From a bacterium UBA6115 (GTDB taxonomy: Bacteria; Bacillota_A; Clostridia; Christensenellales; Aristaeellaceae), in NCBI GenBank assembly GCA_002428405.1, contig DIWD01000019.1, forward strand, positions 1-13,917: a stretch of DNA of 13,917 bases, in the 5' to 3' direction. Position 1 is the stretch's first letter; every line of letters starts with the position of its first letter. A program made the translations under genes and the position numbers. Shown piece after piece: positions 6,411-13,254 of this stretch. The notes beneath the pieces are model-generated. The model was not told the origin of the DNA, searched no databases, and saw only the letters and a program-made list of their open reading frames with translations.

Positions 6411-6439
6411 AGTATAGCACCAGCCGGAAACACCGGCAA
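6411..6439 (-). promoter_or_regulatory. Promoter directly abutting the radC start codon
   Basis: On the minus strand: TTGCCG (6439-6434), 17-base spacer, TATACT (6416-6411), then six bases and the radC ATG at 6404. The start of transcription would fall on or next to the ATG. The spacer contains the inverted repeat GCCGG-TGTTT-CCGGC, which might be an operator or chance. Confidence 0.55.
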
Positions 6440-6464
6440 GATAAGGAGAGAAGTCCGAGACCTG

Positions 6465-7055
6465 TCAGGCCGTCCTGGTTGTCAGGTCTTCGCCATGCCA
6501 GTAGCGTTTCAGGGGCCGGTAGGAAACCAGCGCGGCCGCCAGGGTGATCAGGGTTTCCGGCAGCATGTAGGAGCCGTTGTAGTAAAGCGACCACAGCGGC
6601 GCTGCCCAGCCCAGTTCGTTGGGGAAGAGCGCTTCCCAGATGATGAGGCCAGAGAGGAAATGGCACAGGAAACGCAGCGCAAAGGTCATGAGGATACCCA
6701 GGGCGATGGCAGCCGGGCGGTTCTTGACCGCCACGGAAAACACGCCGGAAAGCCCGATGAGCGTGAACGGCAGGAGGTAGTCCAGCGCGATGATCCCAAT
6801 CGCCATCAGCGCGTTGGGGGCATACTGCACATTGCCGAATCCCAGCGCCATCTGCAGCAGCGCGTAAATCAGCCCGCACAGGAGGCCCCAGGGCGTGCCG
6901 TGGCGGTGCGCCAGGATGACGATGGGCAGCATCGCGCAGAAGGTGACGCTGCCGCCCAGCGGCCAGAAACCGGGGAAGGACAGGAGGCTCAACACCGTCC
7001 CCACGGCGATGAGCACGGCGGACTCCACCAGGCGAATCAGGGATCTGCTGCGCAT
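6465..7055 (-). CDS. thiT: ThiT, thiamine-binding S component of an ECF transporter
   Basis: This 196-residue, very hydrophobic protein has about six membrane helices. It is the substrate-binding subunit that captures thiamine and works with the shared ECF ATPase/transmembrane module encoded elsewhere. Family blocks are GGSVTFCAMLPI (34-45), the GLLCGLIYALLQ helix (57-68), the LDYLLPF helix (91-97), RFLCHFLSG (128-136) followed by Trp140, and YNGSYMLPETLIT (159-171), where the binding residues of L. lactis ThiT cluster. The start has AAAGGAG 6 bases upstream. A TPP riboswitch with a terminator-like hairpin precedes it, which strongly supports the thiamine assignment. The next gene, radC, appears to have its own promoter. 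Confidence 0.93.
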   Translation of the reverse strand: MRSRSLIRLVESAVLIAVGTVLSLLSFPGFWPLGGSVTFCAMLPIVILAHRHGTPWGLLCGLIYALLQMALGFGNVQYAPNALMAIGIIALDYLLPFTLIGLSGVFSVAVKNRPAAIALGILMTFALRFLCHFLSGLIIWEALFPNELGWAAPLWSLYYNGSYMLPETLITLAAALVSYRPLKRYWHGEDLTTRTA

Positions 7056-7081
7056 AAAACGCTCCTTTCAGTCTGCAGGGA

Positions 7082-7107
7082 ATGAAAAGGCCGCCTTTGC
7101 GGGCGGC
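7082..7107 (-). terminator. Terminator hairpin in the thiT leader (TPP riboswitch expression platform)
   Basis: On the minus strand GCCGCC (7107-7102), loop CGCAAA, GGCGGC (7095-7090), then CTTTTCATT. It lies between the riboswitch and thiT. An outer pair, AGGGAATG (7128-7121) with CATTCCCT (7084-7077), encloses it and uses bases from the 3' P1 strand of the riboswitch, so ligand-bound and free forms compete there. Confidence 0.7.
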
Positions 7108-7120
7108 TGAAATGAAAAAA

Positions 7121-7216
7121 CATTCCCTACGCCGGCATTATCCGGATCAGGTTCAGGGGTCCCGGGCTTGCTGCCCGATCTCAGCCGGCGTATGCCAGCA
7201 CCCCCGCGACAGAATG
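7121..7216 (-). promoter_or_regulatory. TPP (THI-box) riboswitch
   Basis: The minus strand carries the conserved THI elements in order: GGGGGTGC, a hairpin, GGCTGAGA, a CCCGGG-ended variable stem (CGGGCAGCAAGCCCG), ACCCCTGAACCTGATC, CGGATAATGCCGGCGTAGGGAA. The outer P1 helix can be formed by CATTC (7216-7212) and GAATG (7125-7121). It senses thiamine pyrophosphate and is expected to turn off thiT when the cofactor is plentiful. Confidence 0.97.
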
Positions 7217-7226
7217 ACGCAAGGCC

Positions 7227-7255
7227 AATGTACCAAGCGGCTGTCAAGTTGTCAA
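7227..7255 (-). promoter_or_regulatory. Promoter of the TPP riboswitch-thiT transcript
   Basis: On the minus strand: a perfect TTGACA -35 (7255-7250), 17-base spacer, TACATT -10 (7232-7227); the riboswitch begins about 10 bases downstream. Well formed and correctly placed. Confidence 0.75.
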
Positions 7256-7277
7256 GCGTACCCCGGCGTGATAAGAT
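7249..7277 (+). promoter_or_regulatory. Promoter of the four-gene rightward operon
   Basis: TTGTCA (7249-7254), 17-base spacer, TAAGAT (7272-7277), with the first start codon at 7310. Its -35 box lies on the same base pairs as the thiT -35 box on the other strand. Confidence 0.55.
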
Positions 7278-7309
7278 GAACGGAGTTCTCATGCTGAACA
7301 GGAGGGAAA

Positions 7310-7960
7310 ATGCCTTTGTTTTCAAAGAAATCCGCATTGCCTGACCTGGTCGGGAAAACGCGGGAGGAACTGCTGTTCCTGGCGGACACAGCGGAGGATC
7401 CACGGCTGGTCCATCACTGTCTGACCCGCGCGGAAGAACTGGCGCCGGACAACCTGGACGTAAAGCGCAGGCTGCTGCTGCAGGGCCGGCTGCATGAGCG
7501 CGACCCGAAGCGGTTTGACTTATCCGTCATCAAGTGCTACCTGCTGCACGCCTTTGAGCACCCCGAAGCGCATACGCCGGAAGAAGCCCGCAGGATGGCG
7601 CGGGAGCTGTTTGACGACCCGCTTCTTCTGCGCTGCCTTGAGCTGGCGGAGGACAGGGAGGCCTTCCTGCGCGGATACCTGGAGGACCTTTCGCGGGACT
7701 ACATGCGCATTTTTGTCGCCAGCGACAACACCCACGTCCCGCGCGTATTCGGCATATCCTTCAAAGGATCCCTGCACCGCTACCTGGCAGTGCCGTCAAG
7801 GGACATCATCCTGAACATCCTCTCCTCGCCCTTCCTGAAGGAGGGGGAGGCAGCCGTCCTGGCCAAGGCATTCTACCGCGCTTTTTTTGAGCACGCACGG
7901 GGAGAGAGCCGGGAGCTGGACGCCCTGCTGGGCGCTGAAGTCCGCGCCCAGCTGAGGTAA
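7310..7960 (+). CDS. Unrecognised soluble helical protein, first gene of a four-gene run
   Basis: I do not recognise this 216-residue protein. It has no signal peptide or membrane segment, and is rich in charged residues and Leu/Ala. The segment from about 26 to 60 (DTAEDPRLVHHCLTRAEEL, then APDNLDVKRRLLLQGRL) reads like a pair of TPR-like helices. The middle has acidic and Arg-rich helices, and the part from about 120 to 165 (YLEDLSRDYMRIFV, then FGISFKGSLHRYLAVPSRD) looks like a more compact domain. The start has a strong AGGAGGG ribosome site. It is 30 bases ahead of a membrane-anchored small protein, and the run continues with an ABC exporter. That order suggests an accessory role in the same process, which is inference only. 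Confidence 0.75.
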   Translation: MPLFSKKSALPDLVGKTREELLFLADTAEDPRLVHHCLTRAEELAPDNLDVKRRLLLQGRLHERDPKRFDLSVIKCYLLHAFEHPEAHTPEEARRMARELFDDPLLLRCLELAEDREAFLRGYLEDLSRDYMRIFVASDNTHVPRVFGISFKGSLHRYLAVPSRDIILNILSSPFLKEGEAAVLAKAFYRAFFEHARGESRELDALLGAEVRAQLR

Positions 7961-7990
7961 GCGCCTGTTTTGCCGGGAAGGAGATAAAGA

Positions 7991-8500
7991 TTGATCCGCA
8001 GGCTTCTGGCCATCCTTCTGTCCCTCGCCCTCATCGCCGCCTTTTATGTCTTTGCCGTGATGATGGAGGACGAGGAAACCAAGCGTTCCGATGAGTTCCT
8101 CGTCCAGGCGGCTGAAGAGCCGCTTGAAAGGACGGAGACGTTGCAGAGTGCCGACACGTATGCACTCGCCCAGGCTTTCGGCGTCGCCCTGCCCATGCCG
8201 GAAGGTCTGAAAAGCGGCTCTGTCAAAAGCGGCAGCTACCATGGCTACACCACAAGGCTGATTGCCCTGGAAGGCGAGGCGGCACAGGTCACAGGCATTC
8301 GGCCCGCCTCCGCCGCGCCGGGCATCCTGCCGGAGGATCTGGTGTTTTTAGCCTCCGACAAAGCCCTGCTGGGATATGAACTGCTGAGGGCAAACCGGGG
8401 TGACGAGGTGTTCTACGCCCTGCTGACCGGGGACGCGGCCTTCCTCATCACACCGCTCCTCCCGCCGGAGCCGGGGGGCTTTTCCCTGGCGGAACCCTAA
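7991..8500 (+). CDS. Small membrane-anchored protein of unknown function
   Basis: This 169-residue protein has one N-terminal hydrophobic segment (about 5-24, after MIRR) and an otherwise acidic, soluble extracytoplasmic part; an uncleaved anchor is likelier than a signal peptide because no clear cleavage site follows. The start is a TTG at 7991, chosen because AAGGAG lies seven bases upstream and because the membrane segment begins right there. The soluble part has an YALAQAFGVALPMPEGLKSG stretch and a series of short beta-like segments, with no motif I can name. It sits between an unrecognised cytoplasmic protein and an ABC exporter, 21 bases ahead of the latter, so a role at the membrane with that exporter is plausible but unproved. 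Confidence 0.75.
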   Translation: MIRRLLAILLSLALIAAFYVFAVMMEDEETKRSDEFLVQAAEEPLERTETLQSADTYALAQAFGVALPMPEGLKSGSVKSGSYHGYTTRLIALEGEAAQVTGIRPASAAPGILPEDLVFLASDKALLGYELLRANRGDEVFYALLTGDAAFLITPLLPPEPGGFSLAEP

Positions 8501-8521
8501 AGTCCAGAAGAAGGAGCGTCC

Positions 8522-10318
8522 ATGGCCTCATCACACCGCCCAGCCGGGCTGGTCCGGCGGTTCATCCCCTATTACAGGCCCTATCTCCGCACCCTGGCGG
8601 CCAGCCTGGCCTGCGCCGCCTTATCCACCGCCTGCGCCCTGGTATTCCCTTTGATCATCCGGGAGATCACCGACCTGGCGGTGACCGGCATCGCCGGCAT
8701 CACTGCCTCCGTCGTGCTCCGTCTGGGCCTCACCTATTTAACGCTGCTGCTCCTGGAAGCGGGGAGCCGCTATTATATGCAGTTCCGCGGGCACATCATG
8801 GGCGCCATGATGGAGCGTGACATGCGCAGGGACCTGTTCAGCCATTTGTCGCAGCTGTCCTTTTCCTATTACAGCCAGACCAAGATCGGCCAGATCATGG
8901 CGCGTATCACCAGCGACCTGTTTGATATCACCGAGTTCGCCCACCACTGCCCGGAGGAGTTCCTCATCGGCTTCATCAACCTGGCGGTTTCCTTTATCCT
9001 GCTCTCCGGGATGAACCTCAGCCTTACCCTGATCATTTTCCTGGCGCTGCCGATCCTGCTCCTCTCCATCTTCCTCTTTAACCGCAGGATGCGCAGCACC
9101 TTCAAGGCCTGCCGCTATCAGCTGGGCGAGATCAACGCGCGGGCGGAGGACAGCCTGCTGGGCATGCGCGTGGTGCAGTCCTTTGCCAATGAGGAGCTGG
9201 AGAGCCAGAAGTTTGAGGAGGGCAACGAGACTTTCCTGACGCTGAAGAAGAAGCAGTACAACGTGATGGCCGGCTTCCACTCCACCACAAGGCTGCTCAA
9301 CGGCCTGATGAACCTGCTGGTCATCGTGGCAGGCGCGTATTTCCTCTCCCGGGGCGAACTTTCCCCCGGCGAGTTCGCCTCCTACCTGCTCTACGTCAAC
9401 CTCCTTCTGAACACCGTCACCCGCCTGGTGGACTTTACCGAGCAGTACCAGCGCGGCCTGACCGGCATCGACCGCTTCTTTGAAATCATGGACGCGCCGC
9501 TGGAGATCACCGACAGGCAGGGCGCCGTGGCGCTAAAGGGTGTCAAGGGCGACATCACGCTGGACAATGTCGGCTTCCGCTACGAGGAAAACGGCTCAAA
9601 GGTGCTGGACCACATCAGCCTCTTTGTGCCCCGGGGCCAGAATGTGGCGATCGTCGGGCCCAGCGGATCGGGCAAGACCACACTGTGCAACCTGATCCCC
9701 CGGTTTTATGACGTGACCGAAGGCCGCGTGCTCATCGACGGGCGGGACGTCAGGGACCTCACCCTCAGGTCGCTGCGCGGCAGCATCGGCATGGTGCAGC
9801 AGGACGTCTACCTCTTTTCCGGCACCGTGTTTGAGAACATCGTCTACGGCAGGCCCGGCGCGTCAAGGGAAGAGGTGGAACAGGCCGCCCGCCGCGCCGG
9901 AGCGCATGAGTTTATCCAGGCGCTGCCCAATGGGTACGACACCTATGTGGGCGAGCGCGGGGTCAAGCTCTCCGGCGGACAGAAGCAGCGGCTGTCCATT
10001 GCCCGGGTCTTCCTGAAGGACCCGCCCATCCTGCTGCTGGATGAGGCGACCAGCGCCCTGGACAACGAGTCGGAGCTGCTGGTGCAGAGATCCCTTGAGG
10101 AACTCACCCGGGGGCGCACCACGCTCACCATCGCGCACCGGTTGACCACCATCAGGAACGCCGATGTGATCTGGGTGCTCACCGACAAGGGGCTTGAGGA
10201 GCACGGCAGCCACGAGGAACTGATGAAAAGGAAGGGGCTGTATTGCAGCCTGTACAGTCTGTATACCCAGCGGGAAAAGAAGGAAGAGAACGACGCAGCG
10301 CCGCAAGCGCCGCGATGA
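8522..10318 (+). CDS. ABC transporter, fused permease-ATPase half-exporter (MsbA/MDR type)
   Basis: This 598-residue half-transporter has six membrane helices in about residues 15-320 and an ATPase domain from about 345 to 585. All ATPase motifs are intact: Walker A GPSGSGKTT (379-387), Q-loop MVQQDVYLF with the D-loop-side FSGT, signature LSGGQ (483-487), Walker B ILLLDEATSALD (503-514) and switch His539 in TIAHRLTT. Such proteins pair to form a drug, lipid or peptide exporter. One gene only is present, so a homodimer is likely. The substrate cannot be told. The start has AAGGAG 5 bases upstream. Its TGA overlaps an ATG for the next frame, though that gene probably starts 15 bases later. Confidence 0.95.
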   Translation: MASSHRPAGLVRRFIPYYRPYLRTLAASLACAALSTACALVFPLIIREITDLAVTGIAGITASVVLRLGLTYLTLLLLEAGSRYYMQFRGHIMGAMMERDMRRDLFSHLSQLSFSYYSQTKIGQIMARITSDLFDITEFAHHCPEEFLIGFINLAVSFILLSGMNLSLTLIIFLALPILLLSIFLFNRRMRSTFKACRYQLGEINARAEDSLLGMRVVQSFANEELESQKFEEGNETFLTLKKKQYNVMAGFHSTTRLLNGLMNLLVIVAGAYFLSRGELSPGEFASYLLYVNLLLNTVTRLVDFTEQYQRGLTGIDRFFEIMDAPLEITDRQGAVALKGVKGDITLDNVGFRYEENGSKVLDHISLFVPRGQNVAIVGPSGSGKTTLCNLIPRFYDVTEGRVLIDGRDVRDLTLRSLRGSIGMVQQDVYLFSGTVFENIVYGRPGASREEVEQAARRAGAHEFIQALPNGYDTYVGERGVKLSGGQKQRLSIARVFLKDPPILLLDEATSALDNESELLVQRSLEELTRGRTTLTIAHRLTTIRNADVIWVLTDKGLEEHGSHEELMKRKGLYCSLYSLYTQREKKEENDAAPQAPR

Positions 10319-10332
10319 ACGGGGAGAAGAAT

Positions 10333-11931
10333 ATGGACATAATGTTTCTGGGCGCGGCGCGCGAAGTTACCGGAAGCGCATATCTGGTCACGGTGGACGG
10401 CAGGCATGTTCTGGTGGACTGCGGCATGGAACAGGGCCGTGACACCTATGAGAACCAGCGCCTGCCGGTGGAGGCGTCCGAGGTAGACAGCGTGGTGCTC
10501 ACCCACGCGCACATCGACCACTCCGGCATGCTCCCAAGGCTCTGCAAGGAGGGCTTCCGCGGCGATATCCACGCCACGCCGGCGACCCTGCATCTGTGCG
10601 ATATCATGCTGCGCGACTCCGCCCACATCCAGGAGAGCGAGGCTGAATGGCGCAACCGCAAGGCCAGCCGCGCGGGTGAAGCGCTGTTTGAACCGATCTA
10701 CACGCAGGAGGACGCGGAAAACACCCTGAAGCTCTTCCGCCCCCTGCCCTATGGGGAGAGCCGGGACATCCTCCCAGGCTGCGCCGTGTCCTTCACCGAT
10801 GCCGGGCACCTGCTGGGCTCCGCCTCCGCAACCTTGACGCTCAATGAAAACGGGGAGACCCGGACCCTGGTGTTCTCCGGGGACATCGGGAACCTGGACC
10901 AGCCCATCATCAGGGATCCGCAGTACCTGAGCCGCGCCGATTTTGTCGTGATGGAATCCACCTACGGAGACCGGCTGCACGGCCCCAGGCCCGACTATAT
11001 CGCGGACCTGACCGACGCGCTGCAGACCGCCTTTGACCGCGGTGGAAACGTGGTCATCCCCTCCTTCGCGGTGGGCCGCTCCCAGGAGATCCTCTATTTC
11101 CTGCGCGAAATCAAGGAAAAGGGCCTTGTGCGCGGGCATGAGGGCTTCCCGGTATACATGGACAGCCCGCTGGCCATTTCCGCCACCAGGGTGTTTATGG
11201 ACAGCGACCCGGAGTTCTTTGACGCGGACATGCGAGCCATGCTCAGGGAGGGACGCAACCCCATCAGCTTCCCGGACCTGAAAATCTGCGTGACGGCGGA
11301 GGAGAGCAAGCGGATCAATTTTGAAGTTCGCCCCTGCGTCATCATCTCCGCCTCCGGCATGGCCGAGGCCGGGCGTATCCGCCACCACCTCAAGCACAAC
11401 CTGTGGCGGGCGGAATCCATGGTGCTCTTCGTGGGCTACCAGAGTGTGGGCACCCTGGGCCGGCAGCTCTTTGACGGGGCTAAAACCGTTAGGCTTTTCA
11501 ACGAAACCATCACCGTCAGCGCTGAGATCCGCATGCTCAAGGCCATATCCGGCCACGCTGACCAGGAAGGCCTGCTCAAATGGATCGGCAGTTTCCTCCC
11601 GCAGCCCCGGCGAGTGTTTGTCACCCACGGCGAGGAAACATCCGCCCTCGCCTTTGAGGCCCTGCTCCGGCAGCGCGGGTACGGCACCTTTGTCCCCTAT
11701 TCCGGGGACGCATGGGCCCTCATCCCGGACAAGCAGACCGAAACCGGCCCGCGCGCCCTGGCTGAAAAAAAGAAAGACAAGGGGCGCAAAGCCCTCAAGG
11801 CGGAAAACGCGCTGAGCGCGGCCTTATCGCGCCTGACCCGGCTGGTTGAGGCCAGCGGGGGGATGGGCAACAAACTCAGGGACAAACTGGCCCGGCAGAT
11901 GGACGACCTGGCCCGCAGGTGGGAGAACTGA
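10333..11931 (+). CDS. Beta-CASP metallo-beta-lactamase, RNA-processing exonuclease/endonuclease-like (COG1236 type)
   Basis: This 532-residue protein combines a metallo-beta-lactamase fold with a beta-CASP insert, the arrangement of YSH1/CPSF-73-like and RNase J-like nucleases. Motif 2 is THAHIDHSG (His58, His60, Asp62, His63), followed by DAGHLLGSAS (His159), SGDIG (Asp184), the beta-CASP ESTYGDR (208-214), SASGMAEAGRIRHH and the C-terminal SGHAD (His408) and VTHGE (His432) metal/phosphate motifs. All key residues are present, so it should bind two zincs and act on RNA. Residues about 470-532 are a basic, helical tail with a run of Lys. The start at 10333 is preferred over the overlapping ATG at 10315 because GGGGAG lies six bases upstream. 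Last gene of the run. Confidence 0.93.
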   Translation: MDIMFLGAAREVTGSAYLVTVDGRHVLVDCGMEQGRDTYENQRLPVEASEVDSVVLTHAHIDHSGMLPRLCKEGFRGDIHATPATLHLCDIMLRDSAHIQESEAEWRNRKASRAGEALFEPIYTQEDAENTLKLFRPLPYGESRDILPGCAVSFTDAGHLLGSASATLTLNENGETRTLVFSGDIGNLDQPIIRDPQYLSRADFVVMESTYGDRLHGPRPDYIADLTDALQTAFDRGGNVVIPSFAVGRSQEILYFLREIKEKGLVRGHEGFPVYMDSPLAISATRVFMDSDPEFFDADMRAMLREGRNPISFPDLKICVTAEESKRINFEVRPCVIISASGMAEAGRIRHHLKHNLWRAESMVLFVGYQSVGTLGRQLFDGAKTVRLFNETITVSAEIRMLKAISGHADQEGLLKWIGSFLPQPRRVFVTHGEETSALAFEALLRQRGYGTFVPYSGDAWALIPDKQTETGPRALAEKKKDKGRKALKAENALSAALSRLTRLVEASGGMGNKLRDKLARQMDDLARRWEN

Positions 11932-12061
11932 CCGGGAAGCAGCCGGGAGGGCACCTTCCTCCGTTCGTCTGTTTTCATCGCGCGTTCATCCTTTCACCAT
12001 GTTCCCGCCGGATGGGCACATGGAGTGCGCAGTATTGATGTCAAGGGTAAAAATCAAATGA

Positions 12062-12095
12062 AAAAGTCTTGATATTAGTGAATATCAAGGCTTTT
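12062..12095. terminator. AT-rich terminator-like hairpin at the composition boundary
   Basis: AAAAGTCTTGATATT (12062-12076), loop AGTG, AATATCAAGGCTTTT (12081-12095): 15 pairs with one G-T wobble, flanked by an A run and a T run, so it can work on either strand. It is the only clear end signal after the metallo-beta-lactamase gene (130 bases on) and marks where the sequence turns AT-rich. Between 11932 and 12276 I see no gene; besides this hairpin there is an inverted repeat, AAATCGC (12117-12123) with GCGATTT (12174-12180), and a stretch (12185-12210) faintly like a tRNA T-arm. Confidence 0.65.
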
Positions 12096-12276
12096 GGAAT
12101 AAAAACCATCGCTCAGAAATCGCCTGATTTTTAAAGGGAACAGGACGAAGCAAGCGAAATTCCTTGTGGCTAAGCGATTTAGGTGTCAGAGGGTCGCGGG
12201 TGTTCAGGTTGGATGTAAGAATCGAAATATGCGCGATGGAAAGATTTGCTTATAGCATTTGGGAAGGAGTCATATC

Positions 12277-12621
12277 GTGTCGATAAGTGAAATAGGCTGT
12301 TGTGGTGCATATTGCGATACTTGTCCCGCATTGAAAGAGCAGACATGCAAAGGCTGCAAACTTGGTTATGAAAACGGGAATAGAGATATTTCCAAAGCAA
12401 AATGCAAGATTAAAGTTTGTTGTATTTGTAAAAAACTGCAGTCCTGTGCTGACTGTGGTGAATATAACACTTGCAGTGTACTGAATGACTTCTATAATAA
12501 AAATGGCTACAAATATAAAAAATACAAACAAGCTGCCGACTACATCAGAACTTATGGATACGATGCGTTCCTTGAAGTAGCGGACAAGTGGAAGAATGCG
12601 TATGGGAAATATGAGCTCTAA
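12277..12621 (+). CDS. DUF3795 cysteine-rich protein
   Basis: This 114-residue protein has 13 cysteines in a pattern typical of DUF3795: CCGAYCDTCPAL, then CKGCK, then two clusters (CKIKVCCICKK and SCADCGEYNTC). It probably binds zinc or an iron-sulfur cluster; no reaction is known for the family. The start is a GTG at 12277 with AAGGAG seven bases upstream; the in-frame TTG at 12259 lies ahead of that ribosome site and is rejected. The C-terminal part is rich in Lys and Tyr (NGYKYKKYKQAADYIRTYGY). Base composition is much lower in G and C than the genes to the left, in line with foreign origin. It is a single gene with its own ribosome site, 79 bases before the next. Confidence 0.85.
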   Translation: MSISEIGCCGAYCDTCPALKEQTCKGCKLGYENGNRDISKAKCKIKVCCICKKLQSCADCGEYNTCSVLNDFYNKNGYKYKKYKQAADYIRTYGYDAFLEVADKWKNAYGKYEL

Positions 12622-12700
12622 GCCATCCTTGGTTGAGAGCACATTTAAACGAACTTCCTTATGTTAATATAAACAAAGTTTAGTCGGAGGGTGAAACACG

Positions 12701-13090
12701 ATGAAACTTGATGGTTTTGGGATCTTCGTAAAAGACATGGCAACGATGGTCCGCTTTTACAGGGATGTCCTGAATTTTGAAATCCGGGAAGATGAAAACG
12801 CATCGAATGTGTATTTGGTCAGGGACGGAACCTTGTTTCTATTATATCGCCGGACAGACTTTGAGAAGATGACAAAAAGAACCTTTGGATATGCGAATGA
12901 TATCAATGGGCATTATGAAATCGCTTTAAGCGTCGATAACTACGAAGCGGTCGATTTGACCTTCAAAGAAGTCATATCCAAAGGGGCGATCCCTGTTTTG
13001 GAGCCCACCACCGAGCCTTGGGGCCAGCGTACATGTTATATCTCTGACCCGGAAGGCAACCTGATTGAAATTGGTTCATTCAACAAGTAA
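12701..13090 (+). CDS. VOC (glyoxalase/bleomycin resistance) family protein
   Basis: This 129-residue protein shows the paired beta-alpha-beta-beta-beta modules of the VOC superfamily. Module one (GIFVKDMATMVRFYRDVLNFEI) is followed by a strand pair, YLVRDG and LFLLYRR; module two begins with YEIALSVDNYEAVD. The ending PWGQRTCYISDPEGNLIEIGSF is the standard family C-terminus, with the metal-binding Glu in LIEI. The first strand lacks the usual His or Glu metal ligand (GFGIFV), so metal use is doubtful. The family includes glyoxalases, dioxygenases, and fosfomycin- and bleomycin-binding proteins; a specific substrate cannot be given. It has GGAGG about ten bases before the ATG and a low-GC composition like its neighbours. 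Confidence 0.85.
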   Translation: MKLDGFGIFVKDMATMVRFYRDVLNFEIREDENASNVYLVRDGTLFLLYRRTDFEKMTKRTFGYANDINGHYEIALSVDNYEAVDLTFKEVISKGAIPVLEPTTEPWGQRTCYISDPEGNLIEIGSFNK

Positions 13091-13123
13091 ATCTATGTCA
13101 AGAGAAAGAGAGGGAATAGCCCA

Positions 13124-13225
13124 ATGAGATATGCTCTTGATTTGGAACATATGACCAAGGATGGTTTCGAAGCTGTTCTTATTCGCGGAAAGGAAAGGAC
13201 CCTTAAGCAGTTCAGCAATTTTTAG
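13124..13225 (+). CDS. Very small open frame (33 aa), unknown, possibly a gene remnant
   Basis: The frame MRYALDLEHMTKDGF... runs 33 codons to TAG 13223-13225 and has a GAGGG ribosome-like site about nine bases upstream. It fills the gap between the VOC and GrpB-family genes almost exactly. The sequence has ordinary protein character (alternating charged and hydrophobic residues) but matches nothing I recognise. It may be a true small gene, or the start of a larger gene lost by deletion. Confidence 0.35.
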   Translation: MRYALDLEHMTKDGFEAVLIRGKERTLKQFSNF

Positions 13226-13254
13226 TGCGGCTACTATATATCAGGTGGTGAAAC

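Noticed and set aside
10243..10332. Longer N-terminal start for the metallo-beta-lactamase nuclease
   Set aside because: It would overlap the ABC ATPase C-terminus by up to 76 bases; the ATG at 10333 has a ribosome site and the family's MDIMFLGAAREVTGS opening.
9943..11628. 561-codon open frame on the - strand over the ABC exporter end and the nuclease
   Set aside because: It spans two well-defined genes on the other strand and has no recognisable domain; third-position GC bias explains its openness.
12185..12215. tRNA gene
   Set aside because: Only a degenerate T-arm-like stretch is present; no acceptor, D or anticodon arm can be folded.
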